DNA of 64,000 nt from assembly GCA_963576735.1 (NCBI GenBank), contig OY755173.1, positions 18,074,873 through 18,138,872 on the forward strand, read 5' to 3'. A program made the translations under genes and the position numbers. Shown one piece after another: positions 41,851-52,328 of this stretch. Source of the DNA: Bedellia somnulentella. Its lineage: Eukaryota; Arthropoda; Insecta; Lepidoptera; Bedelliidae. A model generated the notes under the pieces. It was not told where the DNA came from. It saw only the letters and a program-made list of their open reading frames with translations, and did no database searches. The stretch's first letter is position 1; every line of letters starts with the position of its first letter.

Positions 41851-42417
41851 TTGTGCAAAACACAAAGATAAATTTATACGAGATTGAATTATCGCTTAAT
41901 AATATTATGTGAAACAAGTTTACCCGCGGATTTTTTCCCGTGACGTAATATATTATCATAAAAACCGGCCTATTTACCCCTTTAGGATTTCCAACATCTG
42001 AGGTGTCTATTTTCTACTGGCAATAGTTTTCATGTCACCAAGAATGTTTTTGATTTGATGTGTTGCTTAACTGTATACTTAAATTTTTACAAACCACCTT
42101 TTTTGCTTTATTTGCTAACTTCTACTCCAAGTACACTAATGAATATAAAACTGTTACGTTGTTTGTTAGTTCTACGGAATAGAGAAGTTATTTGTACGGT
42201 GAGTCGAAACAACTGTATAACTAACTAAGAAACAAAATAAGATGCTTGTTAAAACGCTCACCCTATCGTGTTCTACATTGAAATTTCCTAACATTTTAAA
42301 ACAACAGTCTAAAGTTGTGGTTTGTTCATTAAAAGGTTGGTAACCTGAGGCATCTGTTTTAAGAATAGGCTTAATTAGTTTCAGTTGTGTAACGTAGACT
42401 AACCTTTAGTTAATATC

Positions 42418-42737
42418 TACATGCATACATAAACTCACGGCTATAACTCTCAAAACAGCTAGCTATAGCTAGAACTTCAGAATTACAATCATTCATATAT
42501 ACTCACGGCTATAAATCCCTTAACGGGGTAGCCAGAGCTTTGGAATGAGAAATTCCTCAGCCACTTTTAGAAGTTGATTGGGGAAAAGGTGGTAATAATA
42601 AATGTTTTTGGTGACGGGTCTCCAACCACATCGCCCAAAAATCACTTAAGAAGCCCCTATACCCTTTAGTCGCCTCTTACGATCACCCACGGGTGGAAAT
42701 GGGGTAGTGTTATTCTTAGCCGACGGCTACACGGCTT
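42418..42737 (-). mobile_element. SINE-A copy preceded by a SINE-A scrap
   Basis: Scrap 42418-42475 (AAACTCACGGCTATAACTCT); full copy 42485-42737 from TATACTCACGGCTATAAATC to TTAGCCGACGGCTACACGGC. Confidence 0.83.
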
Positions 42738-43176
42738 ACACTCAGAATTACAAATAGAAAATAATTTCCCGTTCACCAAAAATCATTTTCTTGAACACCT
42801 TAATTTCAAAATGAGCAATTTATGTATGTGAATAAAAGACGAAAACAGAACAAATGGGTCATATTATCATATACTTTTCAGCATGTGAATAAATAAATAA
42901 ATAAATGTATTCGTGGGGTTGAAATGAATGAAAAGCCAGTGATCACATGCACACACAATGCACAGCAAGCCAAACCAAATTAATGAGGCAACTTGAGTTA
43001 ATACTGATAAGTAGTGTAGCTCTCTCAGCGGTTTCTTAAGGGAAGCTTAAGGTATATGGGGCTTTCTGAGGATGCCAAACATGTGCCCTCTTCAGTGACT
43101 GATGGGGTTGGGAAATAACTAGTGATCCTTTATCTTTTGATTTACGTTTAAGTACCTTTGATTAACTGGAAGAAGC

Positions 43177-43545
43177 AACCGTGATAGCTCAATGAGTAGA
43201 ACACCAGTTATCGTGCAAACGACTGGTGTTCAAATCCCGGGTCGGGCCTACACCAATTTGTGTTTTCTAAAGACATATGTGTGGTTAATTTCTCATGGTT
43301 GTTAACGGTGAGGGAAAACATCGTGAGGAAACCCACGTGGCTGAGTTGTACTTAGTCATGTGACAGTGTATTCGTACAAAACGGCGATAGGCCTGCCCTC
43401 TATCACGTGAGTATACCGTTCATGCAAAACGTGGGTACTCTAAACACCAGGTGACAAAGTCACTTGATGTTCAGAAGTATTAGTACCTCTGCCAACCCCT
43501 TCGGGGATATTCGGCGTGAACGTTTATGTTATGTTATGATTAACT
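43177..43545 (+). mobile_element. SINE-D copy, full length
   Basis: ACCGTGATAGCTCAATGAGT, GTTCAAATCCCGGGTCGGGC to CCCTTCGGGGATATTCGGCG TGAACGTTTATGTTATG. Confidence 0.85.
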
Positions 43546-43599
43546 GGGAGAAGAATAGTGGGTCTGAATGGTGGAATTTACTTTCTCTACCTTCCAAAA

Positions 43600-43730
43600 A
43601 AATTAAGCCATAGACTCAGTATCAACAAATCCACCGCTTTTGGATGTTGAGTGATTTCATCCGCATCGGCAAATAATTACTTAAAAAGCCCCGCTTCCCC
43701 AAATTGCCCCATAAAACACCAATACAAAAA
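43600..43730 (-). mobile_element. SINE-A remnant
   Basis: CCGCTTTTGGATGTTGAGTG, TTCATCCGCATCGGCAAATA ATTACTTAAAAAGCCCC; a further scrap of the 5' end lies at 44048-44105. Confidence 0.6.
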
Positions 43731-43759
43731 TGTAAATTCCAATTCGTAATACATTGATA

Positions 43760-43975
43760 TACATATATTTACTCACGCCATTATTTCTCATTGGGGTGGG
43801 CAGAGACTATCGATCGCCGCTTTGTACGATCCTGGTAAAACTGTCTAACTTTGTTTTCATCCATCAATATTTTCATACATGCTCTTTTGTGCTTCATTCT
43901 TGCAAAAAATACTCTACTCCAACGGAAATATATAATAAAATAGCACATAAACCTTTTAATTTTAATTCCATCCAA
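43760..43975 (-). mobile_element. RTE LINE 3' fragment
   Basis: CGCCATTATTTCTCATTGGG, ATCGATCGCCGCTTTGTACG, TTTTCATACATGCTC; truncated. Confidence 0.75.
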
Positions 43976-44617
43976 TTCGTAGTGTAAGCAGTAAATTCAC
44001 CTTCGACCAAAAGCTTAAAAACCTTTTGCTACTTCAACAAAATCACGATTACGATCACCCACGGGTAGCACTGGGGTAGTGTTATTCTAAGCCGACACTA
44101 CACAGCAAAACATAAAAATGTATTAATATACCTTACAATTATATTACTTTTCCCTATGTACGTACAGTATAGTATGACTATTTAAAATGTCCTGGCTATT
44201 ATCTATCGTTTATTAATTTTTAGTTATATGTCGTGTGAAATATTCATTTCATTATATATTTCTTTAAATATTTTATCTGTTTTGTATATTAATATTTATG
44301 GTTTTGTTTATTCGTATGATACCATTATATATTTAAATATAAACATACTTAATACGCATGTATGTGCTATACTTTATAATTATTATTTTTTTTTTAGTCC
44401 GTGTATCACCTTTACTTGGCGGTGACTGAAAATAACTGGTCAACAAAAAAACAGTTTTTGTTTGTAACATGAAACCTTTGTCTAGTTATGTTTCGAACAA
44501 GGATAAGGATAATAGAAATAAAATCAAAATGTTCCAAATACGAATATTTTTTTTGTAATTCGATTTTTAAACATTTTAGATAATTTCAATATTTATTGAC
44601 CAAGTGAAGATATTCCT

Positions 44618-45680
44618 CTATATTGCAATAATAAAATCGTGATAACCGTAAGATTTTCTTCTATATTTTGCTTCAGGGACGTCTCGTTGTAATATCCAAC
44701 AATAATCCGCCAGCATACGTGATTGCACTTGCCTTGATATATTTTTTTCTATAGTAGAAATATCTTGGTGGAATCTTTCACCGTGTTCATCACTAACGGC
44801 GCCCAGATTTTCAAGAAAGAAGTCTAAATGTAAATGTAGAATATGTATTTTTAATGGCATATTACACCCTAAAACCTTATACGTAGACAAAAGTTCCTCA
44901 ACAATACTTTCATAGTCATTCGATCGGTGGCTTCTGAGAAAATTTTGAGTCACTTTCATAAAAGATTCCCAAGCAGATTTTTCCAAATCGCTTAGTTATT
45001 TTTAAAAATATGTCATCTTTCATTTATTGCCTGATTTGAAGACCAATAAATACACCTTATTTAATCTTTGTTTCGCTCAGTTTAGAGATTTTTTCTTTTA
45101 AGTATAAAAAACCATCACAAGCCTTAATCATAGCTTTAACAAAAGAAATCATGAGAGTTTTATGTGTAAATATATTATTCGGCTGCACTAAAGGGGGATT
45201 TTTTTATATTTGTTTGTCCTGGGGTAAGGAATTTCCGTTTAGGCCAGTCTTTCTTAACATAATGATTTTTTCGGTCTCTGTTGTCCCGCTCACAAACACA
45301 CCAACAGTATTTTGTGTATTCTAGTTGTAATCCTAATATTAGGGCAATTACCTTCAAATCTCCACAAACTTTCCAGTTGTGTTCGTTATGTTGAATCTTT
45401 TCCAAGATAAAATAATAGATAGATTTAATAGTTTCACAAGATACTTTTATATTACAAGCCTCGCCCAGTGGTACATAGTGGTATAAAGTATGTATAATAT
45501 AGTGGCTGTAACACGAAAACAAGACCTGATGGAATCAAAGTAAATATAGTTTTTATATGAGGGTAGGTAGGTAATTCAATATTAGTAAGCACCTTTCTTG
45601 TTACAAATTTTTGTTGACCAGTGAAATCATTGTTGTGAGATATTAACTCACAACGATATTGCTGAGTCATCTGCCCATTC
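44618..45680 (-). pseudogene. relic of a multi-copy arthropod gene family (HGERFHQD motif)
   Basis: Read on the minus strand, broken frames contain in order VCGDLKVIALILGLQ, YTKYCWCVCERDNRDRKNHY VKKDWPKRKF (45175-45522), FVKAMIKACDGFLYL and SETKIK (about 45050-45170, with stops), then EKSAWESFMKV, GCNMPLKIHILHLHLDFF, SDEHGERFHQDIS and MLADYCWILQRDVPEAKYRR (44618-44986). I recognise this series from numerous uncharacterised, repetitive arthropod and hydrozoan proteins that behave like transposon-borne genes, but I cannot name the element class. At least three frame breaks and two stops make it a pseudogene. Confidence 0.7.
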
Positions 45681-45727
45681 TTGACATGTTCTTAATCACT
45701 TTGTTACGTAATTATTTGATTGGTTTT

Positions 45728-45990
45728 TCTTTATATATATATATATATATATATACTCTCACGGCTATAAATCCCTAAAAGGAGTAGCCAGAGCTCAGAA
45801 ATTCGAAATTCCTCAGCCACTTTTGGAAGTTGAGTGGGGAAAAGATGGTAGAATAAAGGTTGTTGGTGATGGGTCTCCAACCGCATCGCCCAAAAATCCC
45901 TTAAGAAGCCCCAAGTCCGTTAGTCGCCTCTTACGTACACCCACCGAAAGAAATGGGGTAGTGCTATTCTAAGCCGACACTACACAGCTA
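45728..45990 (-). mobile_element. SINE-A copy with (TA)n tail
   Basis: (TA)11 at 45737-45757 in place of (CATA)n, then CTCACGGCTATAAATCCCTA to AAGCCGACACTACACAGC. Confidence 0.85.
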
Positions 45991-46198
45991 TTATATTTTT
46001 CTTTATGTTTTTATAATTATTTTGTTTTCGTTGTTTACTTATATATTTTTCATAAAAACCTTTTGTTATAAAAGCCCACTTTACTTTATTACTAATTTGT
46101 GTTCATGCTGTTATTTTTAAAGTTTCATGTATTGTTTGCATAGCAATGAATACATGTTTTTCTTTCTTTCTATCTTCTTTCTTTGTGTTTTGTTTAAG

Positions 46199-46271
46199 GC
46201 TTATGGCACTGGAAAAGCCTTCAACGAGATCGGAAGGGTTTTCGTGGTCATCTTACTACGATTTACATGAT
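46199..46271 (+). CDS. carboxypeptidase exon 3: propeptide-catalytic domain junction
   Basis: Acceptor tgtttaag, donor GTAAGT. Completes a Glu codon and encodes ALEKPSTRSEGFSWSSYYDL HD; the arginines match the activation cleavage area and SWxxYxxLxD the start of the M14 catalytic domain. Confidence 0.85.
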
Positions 46272-46598
46272 GTAAGTAATTTAAGGTTCTTATATCAAGG
46301 TCAACGACCTCTTTCAGACATTTAGTTTATACGAAGGGGAAGTAGGAGGACTATCATTAAGACGTGCTTATGGCTAATTACTTGATCAATGTCAGTAACC
46401 ATAGTTTTTGTAGCGTTTGTTTCCTATTTTTTGGAAGAAATGGTATATTTTTAGTTTTTTACAGGAAAGATCGAAGTTATTTAAGTACACGAGTTATATC
46501 ATGCATAAAATTAACAAGAATTAATGATGAATTTTTCAAATCAAAACTACAAACTATTCCAACCTTTTAACAAACTTTAAATTAAATATTTCGTATGT

Positions 46599-46670
46599 AC
46601 AAAGTGGCGATCGATAGTCTCTGCCTACCCCAATGGGAACTAACGGCGTGAGAATATGTATGTATGTATG
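46599..46670 (+). mobile_element. 72-bp RTE insertion with 12-bp target duplication
   Basis: ACAAAGTGGCGATCGATAGT to GGCGTGAGAATATG(TATG)3, flanked by TATTTCGTATGT at 46587-46598 and 46671-46682. Lies in carboxypeptidase intron 3. Confidence 0.87.
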
Positions 46671-46731
46671 TATTTCGTATGTTTGTTCTAAAACTTAATT
46701 TAACCTTACAAATGATTTCATTAACTTACAG

Positions 46732-46897
46732 ATAAACATGTTCTTACGATCAATGCATCACAAGTATCCAAACACAGCAGAATTAATAGTCGGCGGAAAT
46801 AGTTACGAGCAGAGGCACATACTAGGACTTAAGATTGACAGCAAATATCCGCGGTATTATCAGCGTCAGAAGAAACCTATTGTCGTCATTGAAGCAG
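46732..46897 (+). CDS. carboxypeptidase exon 4
   Basis: Acceptor aacttacag. Encodes INMFLRSMHHKYPN, LIVGGNSYEQRHILGLKID and KKPIVVIEAG up to the GIHGREW zinc site in the next exon. The donor is GC (GAAGCAG|gctagt), a non-canonical GC-AG intron forced by the reading frame. Confidence 0.86.
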
Positions 46898-46971
46898 GCT
46901 AGTTTTATAGATCCTTTAGTAACGGCTACATAATACTATTATATATTTTTTTTAAATAACTTTACATGGCT

Positions 46972-47520
46972 GTGTAGTTTCGGCTTAGAATATCACTAAC
47001 CTATTTCTTCCCGCGGGTGTCGTAAGGGGTCACTTAGGGTATTGGGGCTTATTAAGGGCGTCCCCGGAAAAACAGGTTGATATTGATTGTTTGGAAATTC
47101 TATAAAGTCTGATTTGATGATATTGATATGACATGAATAAAATATATGTCGGTGATTAGTTCATGGTGTTAAAATTTGATGTTTATCATTTTAATAATTT
47201 GTTGAAAAATATGATGAAAAAAATTGAATTGGAACATGCTTTGTTTTCATAAAAACCGTATAGGCTCCACTGGCATAACATACATGTGAACTCATTATGT
47301 GTCTATATACGCGTAGCTTTAAGATCTGTAACTTTGATGTTTAACTTTTCATTTAAATGTGATAGTTATTCAATAAAACTAAATAAACTACATTTATCCT
47401 GCGCGCGCGTTTTTTCCGTCCCTGTCACTCTCAGTAAATTTGACATAAGAGTGAGCGCAATAGCTGCAAAAGTGCCGCCCTTAAGTGATTGTTGGGCGAT
47501 GCGGTTGAAGACCCACCAAC
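46972..47520 (+). mobile_element. SINE-A interrupted by a TTAA MITE
   Basis: TGTGTAGTTTCGGCTTAGAA ... GGGGCTTA at the left and AAGTGATTGTTGGGCGATGC GG at the right join at TTAA; truncated at 47520. Confidence 0.78.
47052..47484. mobile_element. 425-bp MITE with TTAA duplication, right copy
   Basis: TTAA at 47052-47055 and 47481-47484; ends GGGCGTCCCCGG and (minus) GGGCGGCACTT. Homologous to 33360-33790. Confidence 0.82.
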
Positions 47521-47524
47521 AACA

Positions 47525-47648
47525 ACCTTTGTTTACAGATAGATGTTATTTATATGTGTTTTATAATATAATATTAAATATATCGTTGAGTTAGTATTCC
47601 ATAGCACACGTCATTAAGTTGTACTCACTTTGGGGCTAAGTGGATCTG
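47525..47648 (+). mobile_element. LINE 3'-end fragment
   Basis: Second copy of the 6914-7030 fragment: ATGTTATTTATATGTGTTTT, ATCGTTGAGTTAGTATTCC, GGGGCTAAGTGGATCTGTG. Confidence 0.65.
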
Positions 47649-47649
47649 T

Positions 47650-47906
47650 GTCATATACATACATACATACATATACTCACGGCTATATTTCCCTAGAAGG
47701 GGTAACCAGAGCTAAGGAATTATAAATTCCTCAGCCACTTTTGGAAGTTGAGTGGGGAAAAGATGGTAAGAATAAAGGTTTTTAGTGATGGGTCTCCAAC
47801 CGCATCGCCCAAAAATCCAGTAAAAAGCCTCAATACCCTTAGTCGCCTCTTACGACACCCGTGGGTAGAAAGGGGTAGCGACATTCTAAGCCGGCACTAC
47901 ACGGCA
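47650..47906 (-). mobile_element. SINE-A copy
   Basis: (CATA)n TATACTCACGGCTATATTTC to AAGCCGGCACTACACGGC. Confidence 0.85.
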
Positions 47907-48020
47907 AATGTCGTGTAGTGCCGTGCCATATGTCCGTATATATTTATTTATTAACAATCCTCTCCCCACTTAACTTCCATAAGTGGCTGTGGAATTTCAA
48001 TTCCGAAGGCTACTCTTTTT
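47907..48020 (+). mobile_element. degenerate SINE-A
   Basis: Head GTGTAGTGCCGTGCC followed, after a deletion, by CTCCCCACTTAACTTCCATA AGTGGCTGTGGAATTTC. Confidence 0.6.
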
Positions 48021-48109
48021 GTAGTAAGTGTTTTTATGTTCATATTTTATACAAGGAATGGTTTCGCCATTTCTCAAAATTCATCTTTATTCTTACATTA
48101 CGGAAGTTG

Positions 48110-48258
48110 CTATAAATAAAAAATAAATAAAGGAAAAAAAAAATTCGACACAGGCGGGAAAATTGTCGAAAAATTTTTCTCTCCTTTATTTATTCTTTAT
48201 TTATTAGTAATAATCCCCACATGAGGTTTTCATGAACAAAAAGATTTAAATTATGTTG
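48110..48258. mobile_element. SINE-B tail fragments, inverted pair
   Basis: AATAAATAAAGGAAAAAAAA AATTCGACACAGGCGGG and the facing CGAAAAATTTTTCTCTCC... TTCATGAACAAAAAGATTTA; the tRNA-like body is deleted. Confidence 0.68.
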
Positions 48259-48937
48259 CTATACTGTTGAAAGTCTCATATTCCTTAAATACCAATGTTA
48301 TATAGAAAAATAATTTAGAACTAATAAAATAGGACAAAAGGAAGCGTTTTAAATAGGGTGGAAAACCAAAGTGAGAGTGTAATAGACTCCAAAACATACA
48401 GTGATTGTTATATCTAAGAAAGGCAGTTTGGTAGTAGTATTATATTTTTTGACAAAGCGATCTATTTTCAATCGATTTTACGAGCGATTTTTTATCGTCA
48501 CGATATCAGTTAGAATGAGATGACAGTATACGATACTAAGTATGTGCGAAAGAGATGGCTGCTTTATATCTAGTTAAAAGGTCGCGCGTACCAGCTATGC
48601 TGTATACGTTTGGATTTATGTTCGGGAATTGGTTGCCCAATCAATCAAATTCTGTAGCCAGCCAAAAGTAGTAAAAAAGCGTACTCACCAATGGATTCCA
48701 GAGTACAACATTTATATTCAAATAGCGATCCATCCTGACTTCGCATAAGAAGTAAGATCTCTTAATTCTTTTGAAATAAAAATTTCGAAAAAAGGTATCA
48801 TTTTTTCTACAGCGATTTATCTGCAAATAAAAGTCCCATCAAGATCATTTCAAGAGATTACCCAAAACAAACGGACTAACAAAATACATTTATAAACAGA
48901 AATATTGTTTTTATTTGAATTTGTAATAATATTACTG

Positions 48938-49178
48938 TGAAGTGTCGGCTAAAGTTATCACTACTCCATTTCTTCCCGTGGGTACTAGTAACAGGCGGCT
49001 AAGGGTATTGGGGTTTGTAAGGGATTTTTGGGCGTTGCAGTTGAAGACCCATCACCAACAATCTTTATTTTCCCTACGCAACTTCTAAAGGTGGCTGAGG
49101 ATTTTCTTATTCCAAAACTTTGGCAAATCCCCTCTAGGGATTTATAGCCGTGAGTATATGTATGTATATGATGTATGT
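48938..49178 (+). mobile_element. SINE-A copy
   Basis: TGTGAAGTGTCGGCTAAAGT to GGATTTATAGCCGTGAGTAT ATG(TATG)n. Confidence 0.82.
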
Positions 49179-49263
49179 ATGTTAAATATTTTTGTATAAT
49201 GTACAATTTCAATACCACAACAGACACTCCAATTTCCTCTATCTATATAAATATATTTGGCAG

Positions 49264-49424
49264 GTATCCACGGCAGAGAGTGGATCTCGATAGCAGCGGT
49301 CACGTACTTCATCCACCAACTGCTGACCAGCTCTGACCCGGCAATCCTGGCTTTGATGGACTCCTTCGAGTGGCACATATTCCCGGTCGTCAACCCTGAT
49401 GGCTACCATTATAGTTTTACTGTT
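49264..49424 (+). CDS. carboxypeptidase exon 5: zinc-binding HxxE
   Basis: Acceptor tttggcag, donor GTAAGC. Encodes GIHGREWISIAAVTYFIHQL (zinc ligands His and Glu), then SSDPAILALMDSFEWHIFPV and NPDGYHYSFTV, a clear M14 signature. Phase 1 in, phase 0 out. Confidence 0.92.
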
Positions 49425-49507
49425 GTAAGCGTTTTTATTTGGGCGTTCTATTATAGTTTGGTCGTTCCTTCACCAATTTGTTTTTTCTAAATTTATTTTT
49501 ATTTTTA

Positions 49508-49760
49508 TTTGCCGTGTAGTGCCGGCTTAGAATATCACTACCCCTTTCTACCCGAGGGTGTCGTATGAGGCGACTAAGGGTGTGGGGCTTTTTAAGTGGT
49601 TTTTGGGCGATGCGGTTGGAGACCCATTACCAAAGATACTTTATTTTTTTCCATCTTCTCCCCTATTAACTTCCAAATGCGACTGAGGAGTTTCTAGCTC
49701 TGAAGCTCTGGCTACCCCTTTTTGGGATTTACGGCCGTGAGTATATGTATGTATGTATTT
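49508..49760 (+). mobile_element. SINE-A copy
   Basis: GCCGTGTAGTGCCGGCTTAG to TTACGGCCGTGAGTATATG(TATG)n. Confidence 0.86.
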
Positions 49761-49779
49761 AAATTTATATCTGTGGTTA

Positions 49780-49975
49780 ATTTATTATGATTGTTAACGG
49801 TGAGGGAAAAGAAACCAACATGGCTAAGTTGTAGTCAGTCTATTCGTACAAAAACGGCGATAAGCCTGCCCTCTGTCACGAGAGAACACGAGGCGACAAT
49901 ATCACGTGATATACAGAAGTATAGCACCTCTGCCAACCTCTTTGAGGATATACGGCATAAATGTTTGAGTGTGAG
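49780..49975 (+). mobile_element. SINE-D, 5' truncated
   Basis: TGTTAACGGTGAGGGAAAAG, AAACGGCGATAAGCCTGCCC, TCTTTGAGGATATACGGC. Confidence 0.72.
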
Positions 49976-50234
49976 TTGAAATAAGAAACATAAATAGTTG
50001 GTAATAGCTAATTATTATATATTATAACGTAGTCGGTAATTAATAAAATCGAATTAATAATGTAACATTAAGCTCAAGCAGTTCTTAAATACTCACCTGT
50101 AAATAGTGCTAACACTGAAGTTTATTGCAATGACTCAGTGTATATTGCTAACAGAAAAAAACCAGTAATATAGAATTAGAGTACCCTGATTATAATAATT
50201 GTTATTTTAAGCGAATCATTTAATTCTGTTACAG

Positions 50235-50325
50235 GATCGTCTGTGGCGAAAGTCGAGGTCAAAAACAAAAATACCTGGATGTTTCGGTGTTGATTTAAAC
50301 CGGAACTGGGGACATGCTTGGCTTG
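50235..50325 (+). CDS. carboxypeptidase exon 6: substrate-binding arginines
   Basis: Acceptor tgttacag, donor GTAACC. Encodes DRLWRKSRSK, CFGVDLNRNWGHAW; RKxR and DLNRN carry the arginines that bind the substrate carboxylate in this family. Phase 0 in, phase 1 out. Confidence 0.92.
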
Positions 50326-50369
50326 GTAACCAGTTATTTAACCAATTTATTTAAGAAAAAATGAGAGTA

Positions 50370-50680
50370 AGAGTTCCGTGCTTTGGAGAGCACGTTAAGC
50401 CGTCGGTCCCGGCTACTATTACGGTAGTAGTCAATAGTCTGTCAACCCTCAATTGGCCAGCGTGGTGGACTATGTGTGTGATATATGTTCTACACACAAC
50501 AATAAGCTGAGGCAGGACCTTTTCACATTTGTTAAATTTATAATTTTCTTTGTCACTTGTTTGTTATGTCTATTTTTATTATTTTAATGTTTAAGTAAAC
50601 TGTATGGTATTTATTTAGTAATTCAAATGTGAATAAATGTCTCTTCTTTCTTTCTATATATGGGCTGTGAGTGAAGAAAA
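50370..50680 (+). mobile_element. SINE-C fragment with internal insertion
   Basis: TTCCGTGCTTTGGAGAGCAC GTTAAGCCGTCGGTCCCGGC and CAATTGGCCAGCGTGGTGGA, then about 180 unrelated AT-rich bases, then TATATATGGGCTGTGAGTGA. Confidence 0.75.
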
Positions 50681-50844
50681 AATAAACAAGTTTACACTCC
50701 AGGACATATAAATTAAAAATAGGTTTGAACCAAAAAGGCGCAAACTCAGCCTGTTTATGAGATACATATAATATGTATGTTGAAATATGTTTATAAAAAT
50801 ATCATTCACATTATTGCCAGGATGGAGTATTTATTTATTTATTT

Positions 50845-50975
50845 TATTTGAACACTTTATTGCATACAGAATACATATAATATTTTTACAAAAGTACAGA
50901 ACATTAAAACATAGTACACAAAGGCGGACTTATCGCCTTAACGCGATTTCTTCCAGTCAACCTTTATGGTGAGGA
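50845..50975 (-). mobile_element. CR1-type LINE 3' UTR fragment
   Basis: GCGGACTTATCGCCTTAACGC GATTTCTTCCAGTCAACCTTT on the + strand is the reverse of the 41690 fragment. Confidence 0.65.
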
Positions 50976-51360
50976 AAAACAAGTACACAACTCTTCACTA
51001 GAAATAAATGACAATCAGTATGCAAAACCAAACTTAACTAAACACAACCTATTTACAACCTTAACCTAAATATTAATTTATATATCTAATATGTATAATA
51101 ATTATATTAAATATACTTCTACAGTATCTTACAGTATCTTATTTCGTGACAGGGACAGATACATGCCTCCTAATGATCTGTACAAAGACTCGTCACATAA
51201 TAAATAATAATCTACGTTTCCTTTATGTCTTATCGTACAATTATCCTTAACGAAAAAAACGATTCAGCTACCCTAGAGGGCATAGGTAATTTGAACATCA
51301 TAATTGGAAATTCTCAAAATATTACTATCAATATAAAGAGTATCAAGAATTAAAAAAGAT

Positions 51361-52328
51361 ACATACATACATATACTCACGCCATTAATTCCCATTGGGG
51401 TAGGCAGAGACTATCGATCGCCACTTCGTACGATCCTGACAAACCTCTCTAGCTTCGTTTACATCCATCAATCTTTTCATACATGCTCTTTTATTCTTCA
51501 TACTTCGGACGCCAGCCTTTTTGAGCACACTCTCAATTTGGTCCAAGTGTGTTCTCCGTGGTCGTCCTCTACTAACATTACCATCCACACTAGCTCTATA
51601 GATCCCTTTTACCAATTTTCTATCAACCATCCTCTCTATGTGCCCAAACCATCTCAACATTCCTTTTTCTATCTTTCTTACAATATCATCTTTCACACCA
51701 CACTTTTCACGAATAACACTATTTCTCACTCGGTCACACAATCTAACATTACAAATTTTTCTGAGGGACCTCATCTCTACTGCATTCACTCTGCTCTCAT
51801 GCTTCTTCCGCCACACCCAACATTCGCTTCCATACATAAGCGTAGGAACAAGAACAGCATCATGCACAGCCATTCGGGCCTTTTCAGACACCGACTGACT
51901 AGACATTAGACTATCCAGTGCTCCATTTACCGCATTACCCTTTTTCACTCTTCTTTCAATGTCTTCATCACATTTTCCATCCCTTGTAAACAAACTTCCC
52001 AGATATACAAACTCGTTCACCTGTTCCACATCCTTACCATCAATCGCAATCACGCATTCTGTCACATCTTCCTGTCTCTCAAAAACCATCGTTTTGGTCT
52101 TATCCACATTCACCCTCATTCCCTTTCTTACAAAAGACTCACATGCAATATTCATCATCTCTTGCAACTCTTCTGCCGATGATGCAAGTAGCACTTGATC
52201 GTCAGCATACAAGAGGCATTTAATGATGAATCCACCCATTCTTAGTCCATAATCACTTTCACGCAACTCTGTCAAACAGTCATCCATGAACAAATTGAAG
52301 AGCCACGGAGAAGCTACACATCCCTGTC
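51361..52328 (-). mobile_element. 5'-truncated RTE LINE
   Basis: Minus-oriented, from a (CATA)n tail at 51361 to the RT motif RQGCVASPW at about 52325, where homology stops. Confidence 0.88.
51385..52293 (-). CDS. RTE-clade reverse transcriptase C-terminal half (302 aa)
   Basis: Uninterrupted frame, extendable upstream to 52328 without a start. Catalytic YADD at residues 29-32, then VNVDKTKTMVF, VYLGSLFTRDGKCDEDIERR, LMYGSECW, VNAVEMRSLRKI, GMLRWFGHIERM, VSRGRPRRTHLDQ and WRSIVSAYPNGN at the stop. The YLGS...DGKCDEDI...RWFGHxxRM...GRPRxT order marks the RTE clade. The N-terminal endonuclease and first RT motifs are missing. The lack of stops suggests fairly recent insertion. It defines the RTE family whose 3' tails occur throughout the window. 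Confidence 0.88.
   Translation of the reverse strand: MFMDDCLTELRESDYGLRMGGFIIKCLLYADDQVLLASSAEELQEMMNIACESFVRKGMRVNVDKTKTMVFERQEDVTECVIAIDGKDVEQVNEFVYLGSLFTRDGKCDEDIERRVKKGNAVNGALDSLMSSQSVSEKARMAVHDAVLVPTLMYGSECWVWRKKHESRVNAVEMRSLRKICNVRLCDRVRNSVIREKCGVKDDIVRKIEKGMLRWFGHIERMVDRKLVKGIYRASVDGNVSRGRPRRTHLDQIESVLKKAGVRSMKNKRACMKRLMDVNEAREVCQDRTKWRSIVSAYPNGN

Larger units (their letters stand above)
37961..46198 (+). other. carboxypeptidase intron 2 (8.2 kb)
   Basis: GT...AG intron filled with SINE-A, a MITE, a LINE RT scrap, nested Helitrons, SINE-D, RTE and the HGERFHQD relic, each listed separately. The remaining stretches, including 42740-43170 and 44110-44585, show nothing I can name. Confidence 0.75.
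46898..49263 (+). other. carboxypeptidase intron 4 with GC donor
   Basis: Starts gctagt, ends tttggcag. Holds SINE-A copies, a TTAA MITE, LINE and SINE-B fragments listed below; 48260-48935 shows nothing recognisable. Confidence 0.75.
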
